Positions 26,176-35,534 of a stretch of 64,000 bases of DNA are shown here, in pieces. Source of the stretch: Paenibacillus sedimenti (GTDB taxonomy: Bacteria > Bacillota > Bacilli > Paenibacillales > NBRC-103111); the NCBI RefSeq assembly GCF_014534655.1, contig NZ_JACVVD010000003.1, positions 787,204 through 851,203 on the forward strand, written 5' to 3'. Under the pieces are notes generated by a model. It made no database searches and was not told where the DNA came from. It saw only the letters and a list, made by a program, of their open reading frames with translations. Position numbers and translations under genes: made by a program. Each line of letters opens with the position of its first letter. Position 1 is the stretch's first letter.

Positions 26176-26492
26176 TCAACTTCTCCAATTAGAGTTCGAT
26201 CTATCTCTAGTGATGAACTCATCAAGTGTAACCACATATTCGATTTCATGAAGTGACTTATTTAATTCGCGTAAAAAGGGGTATACAACATTTATTAATG
26301 CAGATGTAGAAAAACGGTCATTTGATTCGAAGTTCTGCCAAATGGAGTGGATTTTCTACTTTTCATCACCTTCATAAAGGAAGTCTAAGATGACCTCATC
26401 GTGATCGATTGTATGTAACCAAGCTTATAAGCGGAATATTCACCGCCCGATGGTTTCCCCTTGTTCAAAATAAACGATAAATTTATGCTCAT
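26176..26492 (-). pseudogene. Decayed small uncharacterised gene, copy A
   Basis: The start MSINLSFILNKGKPSGGEYS is joined by a deletion and frame change to [17 protein letters not shown], then an in-frame TAG, then about 55 residues ending [17 protein letters not shown]. It is a paralog of the decayed copy at 51733-52038: each copy keeps the part the other has lost, so the intact family (about 150 residues) can be rebuilt from both. Function not recognised. It lies 5 bp downstream of the grpB-type gene. Confidence 0.7.
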
Positions 26493-26497
26493 ACTAA

Positions 26498-27052
26498 TCA
26501 CCTGGTTTCGAGTATCTTTTTTGCTAATCTGGTTATTTGTCTAATGAATTCCGTTTTATTATCAGTGTAGGCTTCCCTATCATACTTATAAGTTTCCGCT
26601 AATTTAAGCTTTAGTTCTTCATACTGCTTGGCAACAGTAGGGTTCTCACGTAGGTAGTCCCTAAAATACACTCTATCCCATAGAAAGTCCAAATCTTTTG
26701 ACCCCATATGAATATGGAAGGATTCCTTTTCTAATCCTGCCGGAGAATAGCCTTTAATAAACATCAAATGATTTATCTGCTCTTTCATGTATATATAGTT
26801 ATTTTCATTCATCTTGCTCATTATCAATTCAAAAATTCCACTTTCATTTGGAATCTCCACTAAAATATCAATTGTTGGCTTAGCTGATAAATTTGGTACA
26901 GCGGTGCTTCCGATATGCTCTATTCTTAGAGCTATTTCTGAGCCAAGAAGATTGGTTAAAAATTGTTTTTCATTTTTAAACAATAAAGTCCAATTTCCAT
27001 CATAAGGGACAACTGTTATTGGATATAATTTTCCAAGTTCATCTTTGTTCAT
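26498..27052 (-). CDS. GrpB (UPF0157) family protein
   Basis: 184 residues with the family signature HIGSTAVPNLSAKPTIDILV and the C-terminal RDYLRENP...YEELK. The fold is nucleotidyltransferase-like and its role unknown; these genes are frequent on cassettes and small islands. The gene has its own good start and a repeat copy about 75 bp upstream of it. Confidence 0.85.
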   Translation of the reverse strand: MNKDELGKLYPITVVPYDGNWTLLFKNEKQFLTNLLGSEIALRIEHIGSTAVPNLSAKPTIDILVEIPNESGIFELIMSKMNENNYIYMKEQINHLMFIKGYSPAGLEKESFHIHMGSKDLDFLWDRVYFRDYLRENPTVAKQYEELKLKLAETYKYDREAYTDNKTEFIRQITRLAKKILETR

Positions 27053-27128
27053 ATCGAACTCACTCCTTATTAGTACGAAATCCTAAGTAAGTAAATTCCA
27101 TATTGGCGTTTATAGTCCTTCTCTTGAG

Positions 27129-27203
27129 CAAAACTGCACGATAGTTGAACAGGCTGCCAGCATGCAGGCAACCTGTTCGTCATTTCGCTATCGTTATCTG
27201 ATA
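27129..27203 (+). repeat. attC-like repeat, copy 5
   Basis: Left module ACTGCACGATAGTTGAAC, hairpin GAACAGGCTGCC...CAGGCAACCTGTTC, right module TCGCTATCGTTATCTGATAG. The outer stem (GAACAGG/CCTGTTC) differs from other copies on both arms, a compensatory change. The right part overlaps the 3' end of a small membrane-peptide ORF. Confidence 0.78.
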
Positions 27204-27275
27204 GTGTCTATGAATCATAAAGCCCAAACAGATCAACACAACTGGACAGATAGCTACTATAGTGAAAATCCACAA
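27180..27275 (-). CDS. Small membrane peptide, 31 residues
   Basis: TTG at 27275 follows a strong AAGGAGA site and encodes one transmembrane segment (FTIVAICPVVLICLGFMI) with a short basic tail whose codons lie inside the repeat. Too short to assign. The site and hydrophobicity argue for a real product, but the evidence is thin. Confidence 0.4.
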   Translation of the reverse strand: MWIFTIVAICPVVLICLGFMIHRHYQITIAK

Positions 27276-27324
27276 GAACCTCTCCTTTTGACTTCTCTTA
27301 AATGCATAGCAATAACCATACGCG

Positions 27325-27368
27325 TTGCCCTTTACGGTTGAACTAGCGTATCCGTTAGCTTAACGACA
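27325..27368 (+). repeat. attC-like repeat lacking the hairpin
   Basis: Left module TGCCCTTTACGG runs straight into right module TTGAACTAGCGTATCCG and TTAGCTTAACGAC. No central hairpin is present, which helps define the module boundaries. Confidence 0.6.
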
Positions 27369-27480
27369 TCCACGATATGACGCCTACTTCAAAAAAAAAA
27401 GGGAACAGGCCACCCACGGCAGACTACTCCTTGGTTATCTTTCTTCCCCGTTACATTGACATAAAAGGAGTAATAGATCA

Positions 27481-27864
27481 TCACTTCGCTGCGACGGCTT
27501 CGATCTCAACGAGCAAATCCGGTGAAGCGAGTGCTTTGACAATAACTAACGTCGTCGCCGGGGGAGAGGTGGGTAATAACCCTGCACCAGCCTCCATGAA
27601 GCCACCGAGCAGTTTTTCATCCGTTAAATAGATTGTGGATTTCACGATGTCGTTTGCATCCATATCTGCACTGGCAAGGACCTTGTATAAATTGTTGATC
27701 GCCAACTCCGTTTGTTGCCAAATATCTTTGCCGGGAATTCCGTCTGGACCTATACCCACTTGACCTGAGATGAACAGCATACGTTGGGAAGCCGTAACCT
27801 CAACTCCGTGGTGATAAATGTCTGAGGAAACCATTCCCGAAGGGTTAAATTTTCTAAGCACCAT
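27481..27864 (-). CDS. RidA/YjgF family protein
   Basis: 127 residues with the family shape: RMLFISGQVGIGPDGIP, a mid-chain NNLYKVLASADMDANDIVK, and a C-terminal SPDLLVEIEAVAAK. RidA hydrolyses reactive enamine/imine intermediates; divergent members have other roles. The canonical active-site Arg region is not clearly kept, so the activity is uncertain. It is downstream of, or independent from, the AraC gene on the same strand. Confidence 0.82.
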   Translation of the reverse strand: MVLRKFNPSGMVSSDIYHHGVEVTASQRMLFISGQVGIGPDGIPGKDIWQQTELAINNLYKVLASADMDANDIVKSTIYLTDEKLLGGFMEAGAGLLPTSPPATTLVIVKALASPDLLVEIEAVAAK

Positions 27865-27943
27865 TCTATCTCCCTTACTATTCCATATTTTTGATATACT
27901 AACCTAGCTTATTGGAATTCGTGCCCTAAACCGTAATCGTGCT

Positions 27944-28840
27944 CTAGATTTTCCTTACGGCGAACCATAGTTCGACGGAATGAAGCCCGGCTTTTCCGCC
28001 GTAAACTTCTAATTCCATTCCATCCACCTGCTCAAAGCCTGACGTTGGGAGCCATTCTGTATAAAATCGACGATACAACTTCTCAATGGTTTCACCGAAC
28101 ACATCCCAAGTAATAGGTTCCGAGGGGAAGATGGCCCATGTTAGTGCGGGAATCGTTATGGTAGAGTATCCGTTCGCGTTGCTGGTTTCGCTCTTAAAGG
28201 CACACAGCATATACGGGAAAGTATCATTTCCTGTATTTTTGTAACTGCAAATCCCATGTACTTTGTATGAATCTTGACTTACAAAACGGGGCAAGTCGCC
28301 GGCATTAGCAGCAAGTTTTTCTACTTCGCCATTAGCGTGGCATTGTTGCCAGAATTGTGCAGGCGTGTTCGGTGCATCACCGCCTTCATCGCTGCGAAAA
28401 ACTCGTTCCATGCCAAATACCTCGAATGATTCCTTCGTCTCAATACGATAATTCATTGCATCTACTCCTTTGATCGTAATCAGGAAAGAGAGGCGTGGAT
28501 AGGCTTTAAGAGCAGTTCCGTCTTGGCGAGCCATTGCCGGCGTGATCCCATGAAGCGATTGAAAAGCTCGCGCGAAAGAAACCGGGGATTCGTAGCCGTA
28601 TTTCATGGCAATATCGATTACTTTCGCCGACTTGCAATTCTGCAATTCGAGTGCGGCAAGGGTAAGCTTTCGGCGCCGAATATACTCCGCCAGTGTTACA
28701 TTTGTTATGAATGAGAACATCCTTTGGAACTGATGAGATGAACAGCAAGCTTTACGTGCAACTTCACTCAGTTCAATCTCCCCAGCCAAGTTCAATTCGA
28801 TATAGTCCATCGCCCGGTTCATCCGCTCAAGCCAATCCAT
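27944..28840 (-). CDS. AraC regulator with GyrI-like effector domain
   Basis: 298 residues in the Rob/SoxS-like order: AraC DNA-binding domain first (residues 1-110, SEVARKACCSSHQFQRMFSF; YESPVSFARAFQSLHGITP) and then a GyrI-like small-molecule binding domain (about 130-298, MNYRIETKESFEVFGMERVF). Regulators of this type respond to drugs or other small hydrophobic ligands. It may control the RidA-type gene about 80 bp downstream. Confidence 0.87.
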   Translation of the reverse strand: MDWLERMNRAMDYIELNLAGEIELSEVARKACCSSHQFQRMFSFITNVTLAEYIRRRKLTLAALELQNCKSAKVIDIAMKYGYESPVSFARAFQSLHGITPAMARQDGTALKAYPRLSFLITIKGVDAMNYRIETKESFEVFGMERVFRSDEGGDAPNTPAQFWQQCHANGEVEKLAANAGDLPRFVSQDSYKVHGICSYKNTGNDTFPYMLCAFKSETSNANGYSTITIPALTWAIFPSEPITWDVFGETIEKLYRRFYTEWLPTSGFEQVDGMELEVYGGKAGLHSVELWFAVRKI

Positions 28841-28891
28841 CTAATTCCCTCCTCTCGACCAAAGTATAAAATACCAGCAATTTCGCTTCGC

Positions 28892-29064
28892 AACTATTTG
28901 TGCACAACTAAGTTGCATCTTCTTGGAGCCGCTAGCTCGTCATCATCATTCAACAGACACACCTGATATTCACCAAAGTGCTCCAACAACTCATCTCAGT
29001 ACTGATCGGCTACAGAGTCCTCAGGCATAAAAGTTGGCCAAGCCAACTCATTTAGTATAGGGTA
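28892..29064 (-). pseudogene. GNAT acetyltransferase fragment
   Basis: Reading the minus strand gives YPILNELAWPTFMPEDSV, then DQY, an in-frame TGA, then DELLEHFGEYQVCLLND. This matches the N-terminal region of a GNAT family in which the TGA position is normally Trp. It is fused to the 3' end of the preceding small ORF and has no remaining acetyl-CoA site. Confidence 0.5.
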
Positions 29065-29390
29065 TTTGTTACGTTCTTCTGCCCGTTATACTTATAAGAA
29101 ACAAATTGACCGGAAGGGATTGTAATACTAATCAATTGTTCAGGAACAACGTCGTGATTTGCTACTTCAACGCCTAGGTAATAATGACATATATTTTCAT
29201 CGGGGGCATCTGATGATTGAGGGTAAAATCCAATTATTTTTGTGTGATCTACCCGATTTTTGATCTCGTCCAATCGAGATTTAAGTCTACTAAATCCCTC
29301 CGCTATCTCTACTTGCATAGATGAAAAAGGACAAATAATATGTAATGCGGTTAACTTTATCTCGTTTTGAAAAATCAACTCAGCATTCAA
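29052..29390 (-). CDS. Truncated GyrI-like effector-binding protein
   Basis: 112 residues resembling the N-terminal two thirds of a GyrI-like/AraC effector-binding domain: FSRLKSRLDEIKNRV, then GVEVANHDVVPEQLISITIPSGQFVSY split by a conserved GVEV strand. The usual C-terminal motif is absent; the frame runs into GNAT-like sequence and stops. Probably a deletion product rather than a complete gene. Confidence 0.5.
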   Translation of the reverse strand: MNAELIFQNEIKLTALHIICPFSSMQVEIAEGFSRLKSRLDEIKNRVDHTKIIGFYPQSSDAPDENICHYYLGVEVANHDVVPEQLISITIPSGQFVSYKYNGQKNVTNTLY

Positions 29391-29490
29391 ACTCCCGCTC
29401 CTTCAATTTTTTATTATCACATCTCATATTACCATATTTAGGAAAACTATGTCTTGATTATTGAAATTCTAATGTATCTTTGATTATATA

Positions 29491-29580
29491 AATCTGCCCG
29501 TAAAGTAATGAAGCTGCCGATCGTATCGGCAGCTTCATCCATTGATGTTCATTCAACTATAGTTCTTCGTCCCTCGGTTG
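29491..29580 (+). repeat. attC-like repeat, copy 6
   Basis: Left module TCTGCCCGTAAAGTAATGA, near-perfect hairpin ATGAAGCTGCCGAT-CGT-ATCGGCAGCTTCAT, right module TTCAACTATAGTTCTTCG. No gene follows directly; 29581-29721 shows nothing I can identify. Confidence 0.8.
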
Positions 29581-29721
29581 ACAATACTAAAGAAATCACA
29601 ACAGGCAAGATAAGCTTAAGCAATCATAATTATTCCTTCCTAAGTAAACTATAATCAAACTATATTACGACTTAGTTTGCTTAAATAGTTCTATCTTTCT
29701 CTAGTACCTAATTTAATACCA

Positions 29722-29816
29722 TACTAAACTGCCAGTTACTTCAACGAGCAAAGGAGCAGCTGCCGTGGCGGCACACTACTCCTGGATGGCTCTGAACTAA
29801 CGTACGCTAGTGCCGC
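29722..29816 (+). repeat. attC-like repeat, copy 7
   Basis: Left module AACTGCCAGTTACTTCAACGA, hairpin GAGCAGCTGCCG...CGGCACACTACTC (imperfect), right module TGAACTAACGTACGCTAG. It ends about 47 bp from the pectate lyase stop. Confidence 0.68.
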
Positions 29817-29862
29817 TCATTTCGCTGTAAATCCGTTTCATGGATCAGCTAGAGCGTTAGCC

Positions 29863-32391
29863 TTATTCCTGCATCGGTTCAAATCCATTCTTTAAGCTCA
29901 CATTGGAAAACTTGGCATAGTTCAGCTGCTTGAGGTCGTTCGCAACATCATTGCTGTCAACGGCGAAGCCAACATAGATCTTCTTCTTCATAGTGATGGT
30001 CCGCTCGCCGATAGTGGTCCACGTTTGGCCGTCCAAGGAACCGTACGCATAGAAGGTGTCGCCATTACGGCCCAGTTTAAGCCAATAACCCTGCGCCACT
30101 CCGTTCAGCTTAAACGGAATGTCTGCCACCAGCTGAATACCCGCCTTGGATGCACTAGCCACACTATCCAAAGTTTCCGTCATTTCGTTAAAGCTGCCGC
30201 CCTTGGCATCCCTTCCTGCCAGATAAGCGGACCAGGGGTAAGCTTTGGATATTTTCACCCAGGAGAACCCCAATGCTGCTGCAGCACTTCTATCCGTTAA
30301 TTCATCACGAACCATCAAGCCTGTGAATGCGTGGTTATCAGCGGATCCGAATTCATCCAACCGCACGGTAAACTCCAGATCCCCAGGCATCTCCTGATAG
30401 ACAAAATGGAAGTCGTCCTTGGTTGCGTCCGCCTCTTTAGAACTTTCCGCGGCACCTTCACGTTCCCCAAGCTTGCCACTGCCTTTGACCGTAATCACAC
30501 CGTCCGTTAGGCTCGCGGAGCCTTTAAGATCCGGATTGCCGATATCCGCCGATTTCCAGCCTTCTTTAGCTAATGGTTTAGGGTCAGAGTTGACATGGAT
30601 CAAGGCGGCAGTGGTTTGGGTACCGTAGCCCTCCGTATCAATGACCCTTGCAGAGATAAAGTGGGAAGCGTCTTGAAGCCCTTGGATGGTATACACATAT
30701 TTGCCGCCGCGAAGTTCGGCGTCACCCAAATATTCCGAACCGTTGTAAACCTCTACCTTACTGATTTTGTGCCCAAACTTGGAGGAAGCTCTAATCTCTA
30801 CCGGCACTGCTGTACCCAGGTCATATTGAGTATTGTTCGCAGGGGAAGCCAACTTAGCCTCAGGATTTTCGGCGATATGCTCCATGTCTACCAGTCCGTT
30901 AATATATAGCTCAAGCCAGGAGTAGCCGCTCTCCGTAATGGTCTTATAAGCATCAGGGTTCCCCCAAACCCCTTGCTCCTTCTCCCAATTGTCGGCTATT
31001 CCGTTCAGGTTCGTATCAAAATCAGCAGGCCGCTGCTCCTCGATCACCCCAAAGTCCGATACATATCCCCCAACCTCATGTTCTGTGTTGATGTACCGTC
31101 CTAAGCCCTGCTCCACTTCCGCAACGATTCTGGCATCGATAGCATCCCGTCGTGGATAGGTGGCTCCGGTCCGTGTAAGGATATCGTTCAGCAGCTTATC
31201 ATCTGCAGCCTTCACCCCGCTGCGCACATACTCGTCAAATCCTTGATTGGTTACTCCATGATTCACTCCTGTGCTATCTGCAGAGAGGTAAGGTTCCGTT
31301 CTATAGTAGGTTTGGTTCTTCCCTTCGGTATCGCCGGAATTCTTAACGAATGTGGAGGAGCCGTCTAACAAGCCTGTTACGGTATTGTTGATCCGGTTCC
31401 CGTTGATATAGAACCCCCCGATCTTACCGGCCTCACCTGCTTCTATGACCCTGTCGGCTACATTGTCCCGTGTGCCTGGTCCTGCGATTCCGATATTGTT
31501 CATGTAGTTGGTAAAGTTGAACCCGCCGCCGTATACTGTGTTAAAGCCCCAATTGTAGATCACGTTGTTCGAAAATTGCAGTACCGCAACATGCTCCGCA
31601 TCAGCTTTACCGGCATAACCGCCGCCAAGTCTCGGGTTCCGGGAGGTGTGGCTCATATAGAGATTATGGTGGAAGGTGGTTTTGTCCCCTCCTGCAATCC
31701 CGCCATAGCCATGTCGGCCTTTTGAATGCCCCGATAGGGTTAAGCTCTCCGCGATGATGGACCATTGAATGGTGCCATTCTCGCCCCGGTAGGTTGAGAG
31801 GGTCTCGTCTGTGTTCCAGCTGAAGGAGGAGTGGTCGATAATAAATTGTTTGTTATCCCTTCCCCACAGGGCGTCCATGGAATCACTGCCGTTAAATACA
31901 TTTGTGGCACCTGGGCGGAAAGACATATAACGGATGATGATATTTTCGGAACTGCTGATATTGGTATCCCAGCCGGCTAGGGTAATTCCATTACCCGGTG
32001 CAGTTTGTCCGGCAATGGTCAGATTCTTGATGTTGTTCAATCTGAGGGAGCTCTTCAGCTCAATGGTGCCCGACACGTGGAACACAATGGTACGTCCTTC
32101 CTTCGGAGTGGTTAAGACCCCATATCGGAGAGAGCCTTCGATGGGCTTCTCATCTGGACCATAATCCTTAAGGTTGGTTACAATGTACACATCACCGCCC
32201 CTGCCGCCGCTGGTATAAGCCCCGCCTCCTTCTGCGCCGGGAAAAGCTGGGATAGACGCCGCTGTAATTCGGCCTTCCTCTGCTTGTGTTACTGCCGTGA
32301 AACCGGGTAAAATCAAATTAGCTGAAAGCGCTATCGAAATACTTGAGATGACGGCGATTGCTCTTTTCATACGGGGACTCTTACGATTCAT
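29863..32391 (-). CDS. Secreted pectate lyase (PL1-type) with accessory domains
   Basis: 842 residues. Signal peptide at about 1-38 (AVISSISIALSANLI). The catalytic parallel beta-helix (about 48-470) starts AFPGAEGGGAYTSGGRGGDV and contains Ca2+-site acidic residues in FIIDHSSFSWNTDE and a catalytic-type Arg in SHTSRNPRLGG. It is followed by a bacterial Ig-like domain (about 505-600) and a C-terminal beta-sandwich (DFHFVYQEMPGDLEFTVRL). It cleaves de-esterified pectin outside the cell. It is divergent from an AraC/cupin regulator about 415 bp away, the likely activator. Confidence 0.88.
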   Translation of the reverse strand: MNRKSPRMKRAIAVISSISIALSANLILPGFTAVTQAEEGRITAASIPAFPGAEGGGAYTSGGRGGDVYIVTNLKDYGPDEKPIEGSLRYGVLTTPKEGRTIVFHVSGTIELKSSLRLNNIKNLTIAGQTAPGNGITLAGWDTNISSSENIIIRYMSFRPGATNVFNGSDSMDALWGRDNKQFIIDHSSFSWNTDETLSTYRGENGTIQWSIIAESLTLSGHSKGRHGYGGIAGGDKTTFHHNLYMSHTSRNPRLGGGYAGKADAEHVAVLQFSNNVIYNWGFNTVYGGGFNFTNYMNNIGIAGPGTRDNVADRVIEAGEAGKIGGFYINGNRINNTVTGLLDGSSTFVKNSGDTEGKNQTYYRTEPYLSADSTGVNHGVTNQGFDEYVRSGVKAADDKLLNDILTRTGATYPRRDAIDARIVAEVEQGLGRYINTEHEVGGYVSDFGVIEEQRPADFDTNLNGIADNWEKEQGVWGNPDAYKTITESGYSWLELYINGLVDMEHIAENPEAKLASPANNTQYDLGTAVPVEIRASSKFGHKISKVEVYNGSEYLGDAELRGGKYVYTIQGLQDASHFISARVIDTEGYGTQTTAALIHVNSDPKPLAKEGWKSADIGNPDLKGSASLTDGVITVKGSGKLGEREGAAESSKEADATKDDFHFVYQEMPGDLEFTVRLDEFGSADNHAFTGLMVRDELTDRSAAAALGFSWVKISKAYPWSAYLAGRDAKGGSFNEMTETLDSVASASKAGIQLVADIPFKLNGVAQGYWLKLGRNGDTFYAYGSLDGQTWTTIGERTITMKKKIYVGFAVDSNDVANDLKQLNYAKFSNVSLKNGFEPMQE

Positions 32392-32806
32392 CCGTTGCTT
32401 CGTATAACAAGACCCTGCTTGACATATAGCTGACTAACCTGCTGCAATCGCATGCAATCCTGTTATACTTCCTCCCTTCAATTTGGTGATGGTTGTACAA
32501 TTTTTTAGCGGCTATGAGGTGGTTCGCGACACCTGCTTTAGCTGCTTGCAACTATTATGTTACAAGATTTGTAGATTTTGTACCTGCCAGTAAAGATTAT
32601 TTTTTGTGCCAACTATTGCTTGATGGTTTCAATCCCCTGAAAAAAACTGGACTTTAGCATTGATTTAATAAATAAGGCAGGGGCGCATTTTTATAGCTGA
32701 GCACATGCGAGGAATGGCACCTTTACGACTACGATCACAGTCATGGGGCTAGGCGTCAGCATAAACTAACGTTTAGACTAACTCGGACGAAAAGGGGGAC
32801 TCTGTT
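32392..32806. other. Long divergent promoter region
   Basis: 415 bp between the divergent pectate lyase and AraC genes. I see no ORF and no repeat copy. A/T-rich tracts around 32560-32690 could hold the promoters, but I cannot place operators with confidence. Confidence 0.4.
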
Positions 32807-33589
32807 ATGACAATCCGCTACCAGCACCGGATTCAGCCGTTTCATTCCTTCCTCTCAACCGACAATACATATCCCCTTCATCTGCACAAAAATGTGGAGC
32901 TGGCCATGATTCTCTCCGGCCAAATCCGGATCACCACTAACCAACAAGAATATGTACTGTCAGAGGGGGACGTGGCTATCATTTTCCCGAACCAACCGCA
33001 CGGTTACCGAACAGAGGAGCATAGTCGGATTATGTTGGCCTTAGTTGATCCCGCTTTTATCGGAGATTATGCTGCCGATCTGGCTAACCATGTGCCGGAC
33101 CACCCTGTTGTCCCTCAGAGCCAGGTCCCCCCTCACCTCACAGAAATCTTTCACAAATTACATAACCTGTATGAGGCCAATGGTGACACCCGTTTAATCA
33201 AGGCTTACACCTCCGTGGTGATGGGGAACCTATTGCCGTTGTTATCTCTTAAGCGGAGGGAGTCCAACAAGGATCTGTCCATGATCCAGAAGCTCCTGGT
33301 TTATCTGGACACACACTTCCTGGAACCTATTTCACTGGACACATTATCCAAGGAGCTGGGTATCAGCAAATTTATGATCTCACGTATATTCTCCGAGCAG
33401 CTCCGCACCTCATTTCGCGACTACTTAAACGGCCGCCGGGCCGCACTCGCCCAAGCGATGCTGCAATCCACGACCTATCCGGTCACCGATATTGCCTTCG
33501 ATTGCGGCTTTAACAGCTTACGTTCCTTTTACCGGGCGTTTAAGAAGGAATACGGGGTCACCCCTAATGAGTTCCGTCGAAATGGATAA
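32807..33589 (+). CDS. AraC-family regulator with cupin domain
   Basis: 260 residues. N-terminal cupin (HKNVELAMILSGQIRITTNQ; GDVAIIFPNQPHGY) and C-terminal AraC DNA-binding domain (SLDTLSKELGISKFMISRIF; FKKEYGVTPNEFRRNG). RBS AAAGGGGG lies before the ATG. It is divergent from the pectate lyase gene and probably regulates it in response to pectin breakdown products. Confidence 0.88.
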   Translation: MTIRYQHRIQPFHSFLSTDNTYPLHLHKNVELAMILSGQIRITTNQQEYVLSEGDVAIIFPNQPHGYRTEEHSRIMLALVDPAFIGDYAADLANHVPDHPVVPQSQVPPHLTEIFHKLHNLYEANGDTRLIKAYTSVVMGNLLPLLSLKRRESNKDLSMIQKLLVYLDTHFLEPISLDTLSKELGISKFMISRIFSEQLRTSFRDYLNGRRAALAQAMLQSTTYPVTDIAFDCGFNSLRSFYRAFKKEYGVTPNEFRRNG

Positions 33590-33698
33590 GTGGCATTCAT
33601 CAAAAATTCTACAACATACAGGATACTAAGCCCAAGTGGGGCTACAAAAGAAAAGGCTGCAACCCCGTTTGTATATCACCTCCTCGCACCATCGGATA

Positions 33699-34259
33699 TT
33701 ACTTAGGAATTTCAGTCATGACAATCAATTCGTCGAGTTCTTGCAAGAGATTTGGTATGGCTTTGCTTTTCTCTTGATACTCTTTCTCTATCTGTGCAAT
33801 TTGCTCTTTTTTATATTCTAAGAGTATAAAAAGGGCATTGTATTTCGGGTTGTTTGTTCTTTTGTAGTGATGAAGTAGTTCATTGCCGTTAAAATGTTGT
33901 TTCGAACTAACAAGTTTGCTTTCTAGCTCCCGCCTTGGATAGTCAGGGTCGACTTCCTTTTCAAGCAATCCTAATTCCCAACCAATTTCTTTTACCTTTC
34001 GTCCTTGCTCCACATTCTTCTCGATTTCCTCAGGTGTACGGGAAGACATGGCTTCGAGCTTAGCTTTTTCAGTCTCGAATGCTACTTTGAGCTGAGCAAA
34101 ACATTCTTTTTTCGTAGACAACTGTTGTTCATCTGGAGTTAGAGAAACTATGACTGGTTTGTTGTTACTCGCTAACTCTGTGTTATTGTTTGAACAACCC
34201 ACGGCGAGCAATGTGGAGATTCCTAGAAATGTGGTCAAGCCTATAATTCGGTTGTTCAT
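33699..34259 (-). CDS. Hypothetical lipoprotein
   Basis: 186 residues. Signal peptide with lipobox LAVGCSN (Cys about 22), then a strongly charged, helix-rich mature part with likely coiled coils (FETEKAKLEAMSSRTPEEIEK; KKEQIAQIEKEYQEKSK region). No family recognised. A repeat copy lies upstream of its start. Confidence 0.7.
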   Translation of the reverse strand: MNNRIIGLTTFLGISTLLAVGCSNNNTELASNNKPVIVSLTPDEQQLSTKKECFAQLKVAFETEKAKLEAMSSRTPEEIEKNVEQGRKVKEIGWELGLLEKEVDPDYPRRELESKLVSSKQHFNGNELLHHYKRTNNPKYNALFILLEYKKEQIAQIEKEYQEKSKAIPNLLQELDELIVMTEIPK

Positions 34260-34323
34260 GATGATGTACCTCCAAGTTTATGTTACATATATAGACTAGT
34301 TGACCAAAGAAAAGGTTGCGTTA

Positions 34324-34468
34324 TCCTGCCCGTTAACGAAATGGAGGCTGCCTTTTTGTGCCGGCAGCCTCGTTTCGTTCTCTTCTTCTTTGCTGGGAGA
34401 CAAATAGTTTTGAAGTACTTCTTACAATCGTTCTTGTTGGTCATTCAACTATCGTTCTTTAGCTTGAT
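34324..34468 (+). repeat. attC-like repeat, copy 8 (long form)
   Basis: Left module CCTGCCCGTTAACGAAATGGA, hairpin GAGGCTGCC...GGCAGCCTC, an extra segment GACAAATAGTTTTGAAGTAC (34402-34421), and right module TTCAACTATCGTTCTTTAGC. The extra segment resembles one at 44886-44960. Confidence 0.72.
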
Positions 34469-34553
34469 CTCCTGATACAAATTCGAATTCTCTTAAAGCT
34501 GTTATTTAAACTATGCAAAACAGGGTTGAATACGGGATGTTACAAACTTAGCT

Positions 34554-35534
34554 TCACTGATATAGAGGCCCGATTATATCAATCCGATTCGTCCAAATAC
34601 CGCCACTATAATTCGATGGCAGACGTTCAATGTCCTCAGGAGTATCCAACCCTCTTGAAAATTCACTGCCATTTCCACCGACAACAATCACTCGCGTATC
34701 TGCTTGGTCCATTCGATTTAAAAACTTGTTGGGCCAGCCCCATAACCATGGCGCGATTTTTTCCGGGATATGTAACTGGGTATGTTCGCACGCTGCTGGG
34801 ACATACCCTATCCATCCAGCTGCTAAATACGGAAGCAAGCAGCTTTTCATTGTAACCTTTGACATCACTCGCATATCAGGCAACTTTTCTTTTAAAGCAG
34901 TAACAGGTTGATCTCCCCCGTATACCGTCAATTGGCTTCGGCGTTTTTCCGGTAGCTTGGACAAATATTCAGCGAGTAGTTCCCCCTCTTTGGGATCGTT
35001 GCTCTTAATATGAATTAAAAGGGAATTTTCAGGAAAATGGGTAAGAACCTCTGTAAGTGATGGCATCATTCCGATTCCTTTGCCGCGAAAAGGGTATGTT
35101 TTTCCACCGTCCGCCGTATACCCATATCCAATATCTAGGTTCTTCAACTCGGCCATAGTATAATCCCTAGTCACGCCTTCTGCGTTCGTTCTGCAGTCTA
35201 GTGTCCAATCATGGAAAACAGCAAATTGCCTGTCTTTGGTTATATGTACATCAAATTCAACAATATCGGCACCGGTATGAAAGGCGGCTTCCATAGATGA
35301 AAGGGTATTCTCCAAAAAAGAATGCTCCGGCTCATGGATTCGTTCGGCTGTACAAGTATCGTTTGTTATACCTTCCATCGGAAAGGTTTGTGCAAGCCCT
35401 CGATGAGCTAGAAGTAGGGGGTCTCCACTGTCTTGTTTCGTGAGAAGAGAGCTGTTATTCAAATAAATGAAGACAATAAGCACTATGAGAAAAATTACGA
35501 TCTTGTTTTTAAATATTTTTTTCAATCTATTCAT
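34554..35534 (-). CDS. Membrane-anchored glycerophosphodiester phosphodiesterase
   Basis: About 326 residues from ATG at 35534 (MNRLKKIFKNK). One N-terminal membrane helix (IVIFLIVLIVFIYLN) anchors a GDPD domain with the catalytic set LLAHRGLAQ (His-Arg), IVEFDVHITKD (Glu, Asp) and VFHDWTLD (His). It cleaves glycerophosphodiesters or related lipids outside the membrane. The start overlaps the end of the upstream TetR gene by 8 bp, so both form one operon. A longer frame to 35597 is unlikely. Confidence 0.85.
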   Translation of the reverse strand: MNRLKKIFKNKIVIFLIVLIVFIYLNNSSLLTKQDSGDPLLLAHRGLAQTFPMEGITNDTCTAERIHEPEHSFLENTLSSMEAAFHTGADIVEFDVHITKDRQFAVFHDWTLDCRTNAEGVTRDYTMAELKNLDIGYGYTADGGKTYPFRGKGIGMMPSLTEVLTHFPENSLLIHIKSNDPKEGELLAEYLSKLPEKRRSQLTVYGGDQPVTALKEKLPDMRVMSKVTMKSCLLPYLAAGWIGYVPAACEHTQLHIPEKIAPWLWGWPNKFLNRMDQADTRVIVVGGNGSEFSRGLDTPEDIERLPSNYSGGIWTNRIDIIGPLYQ

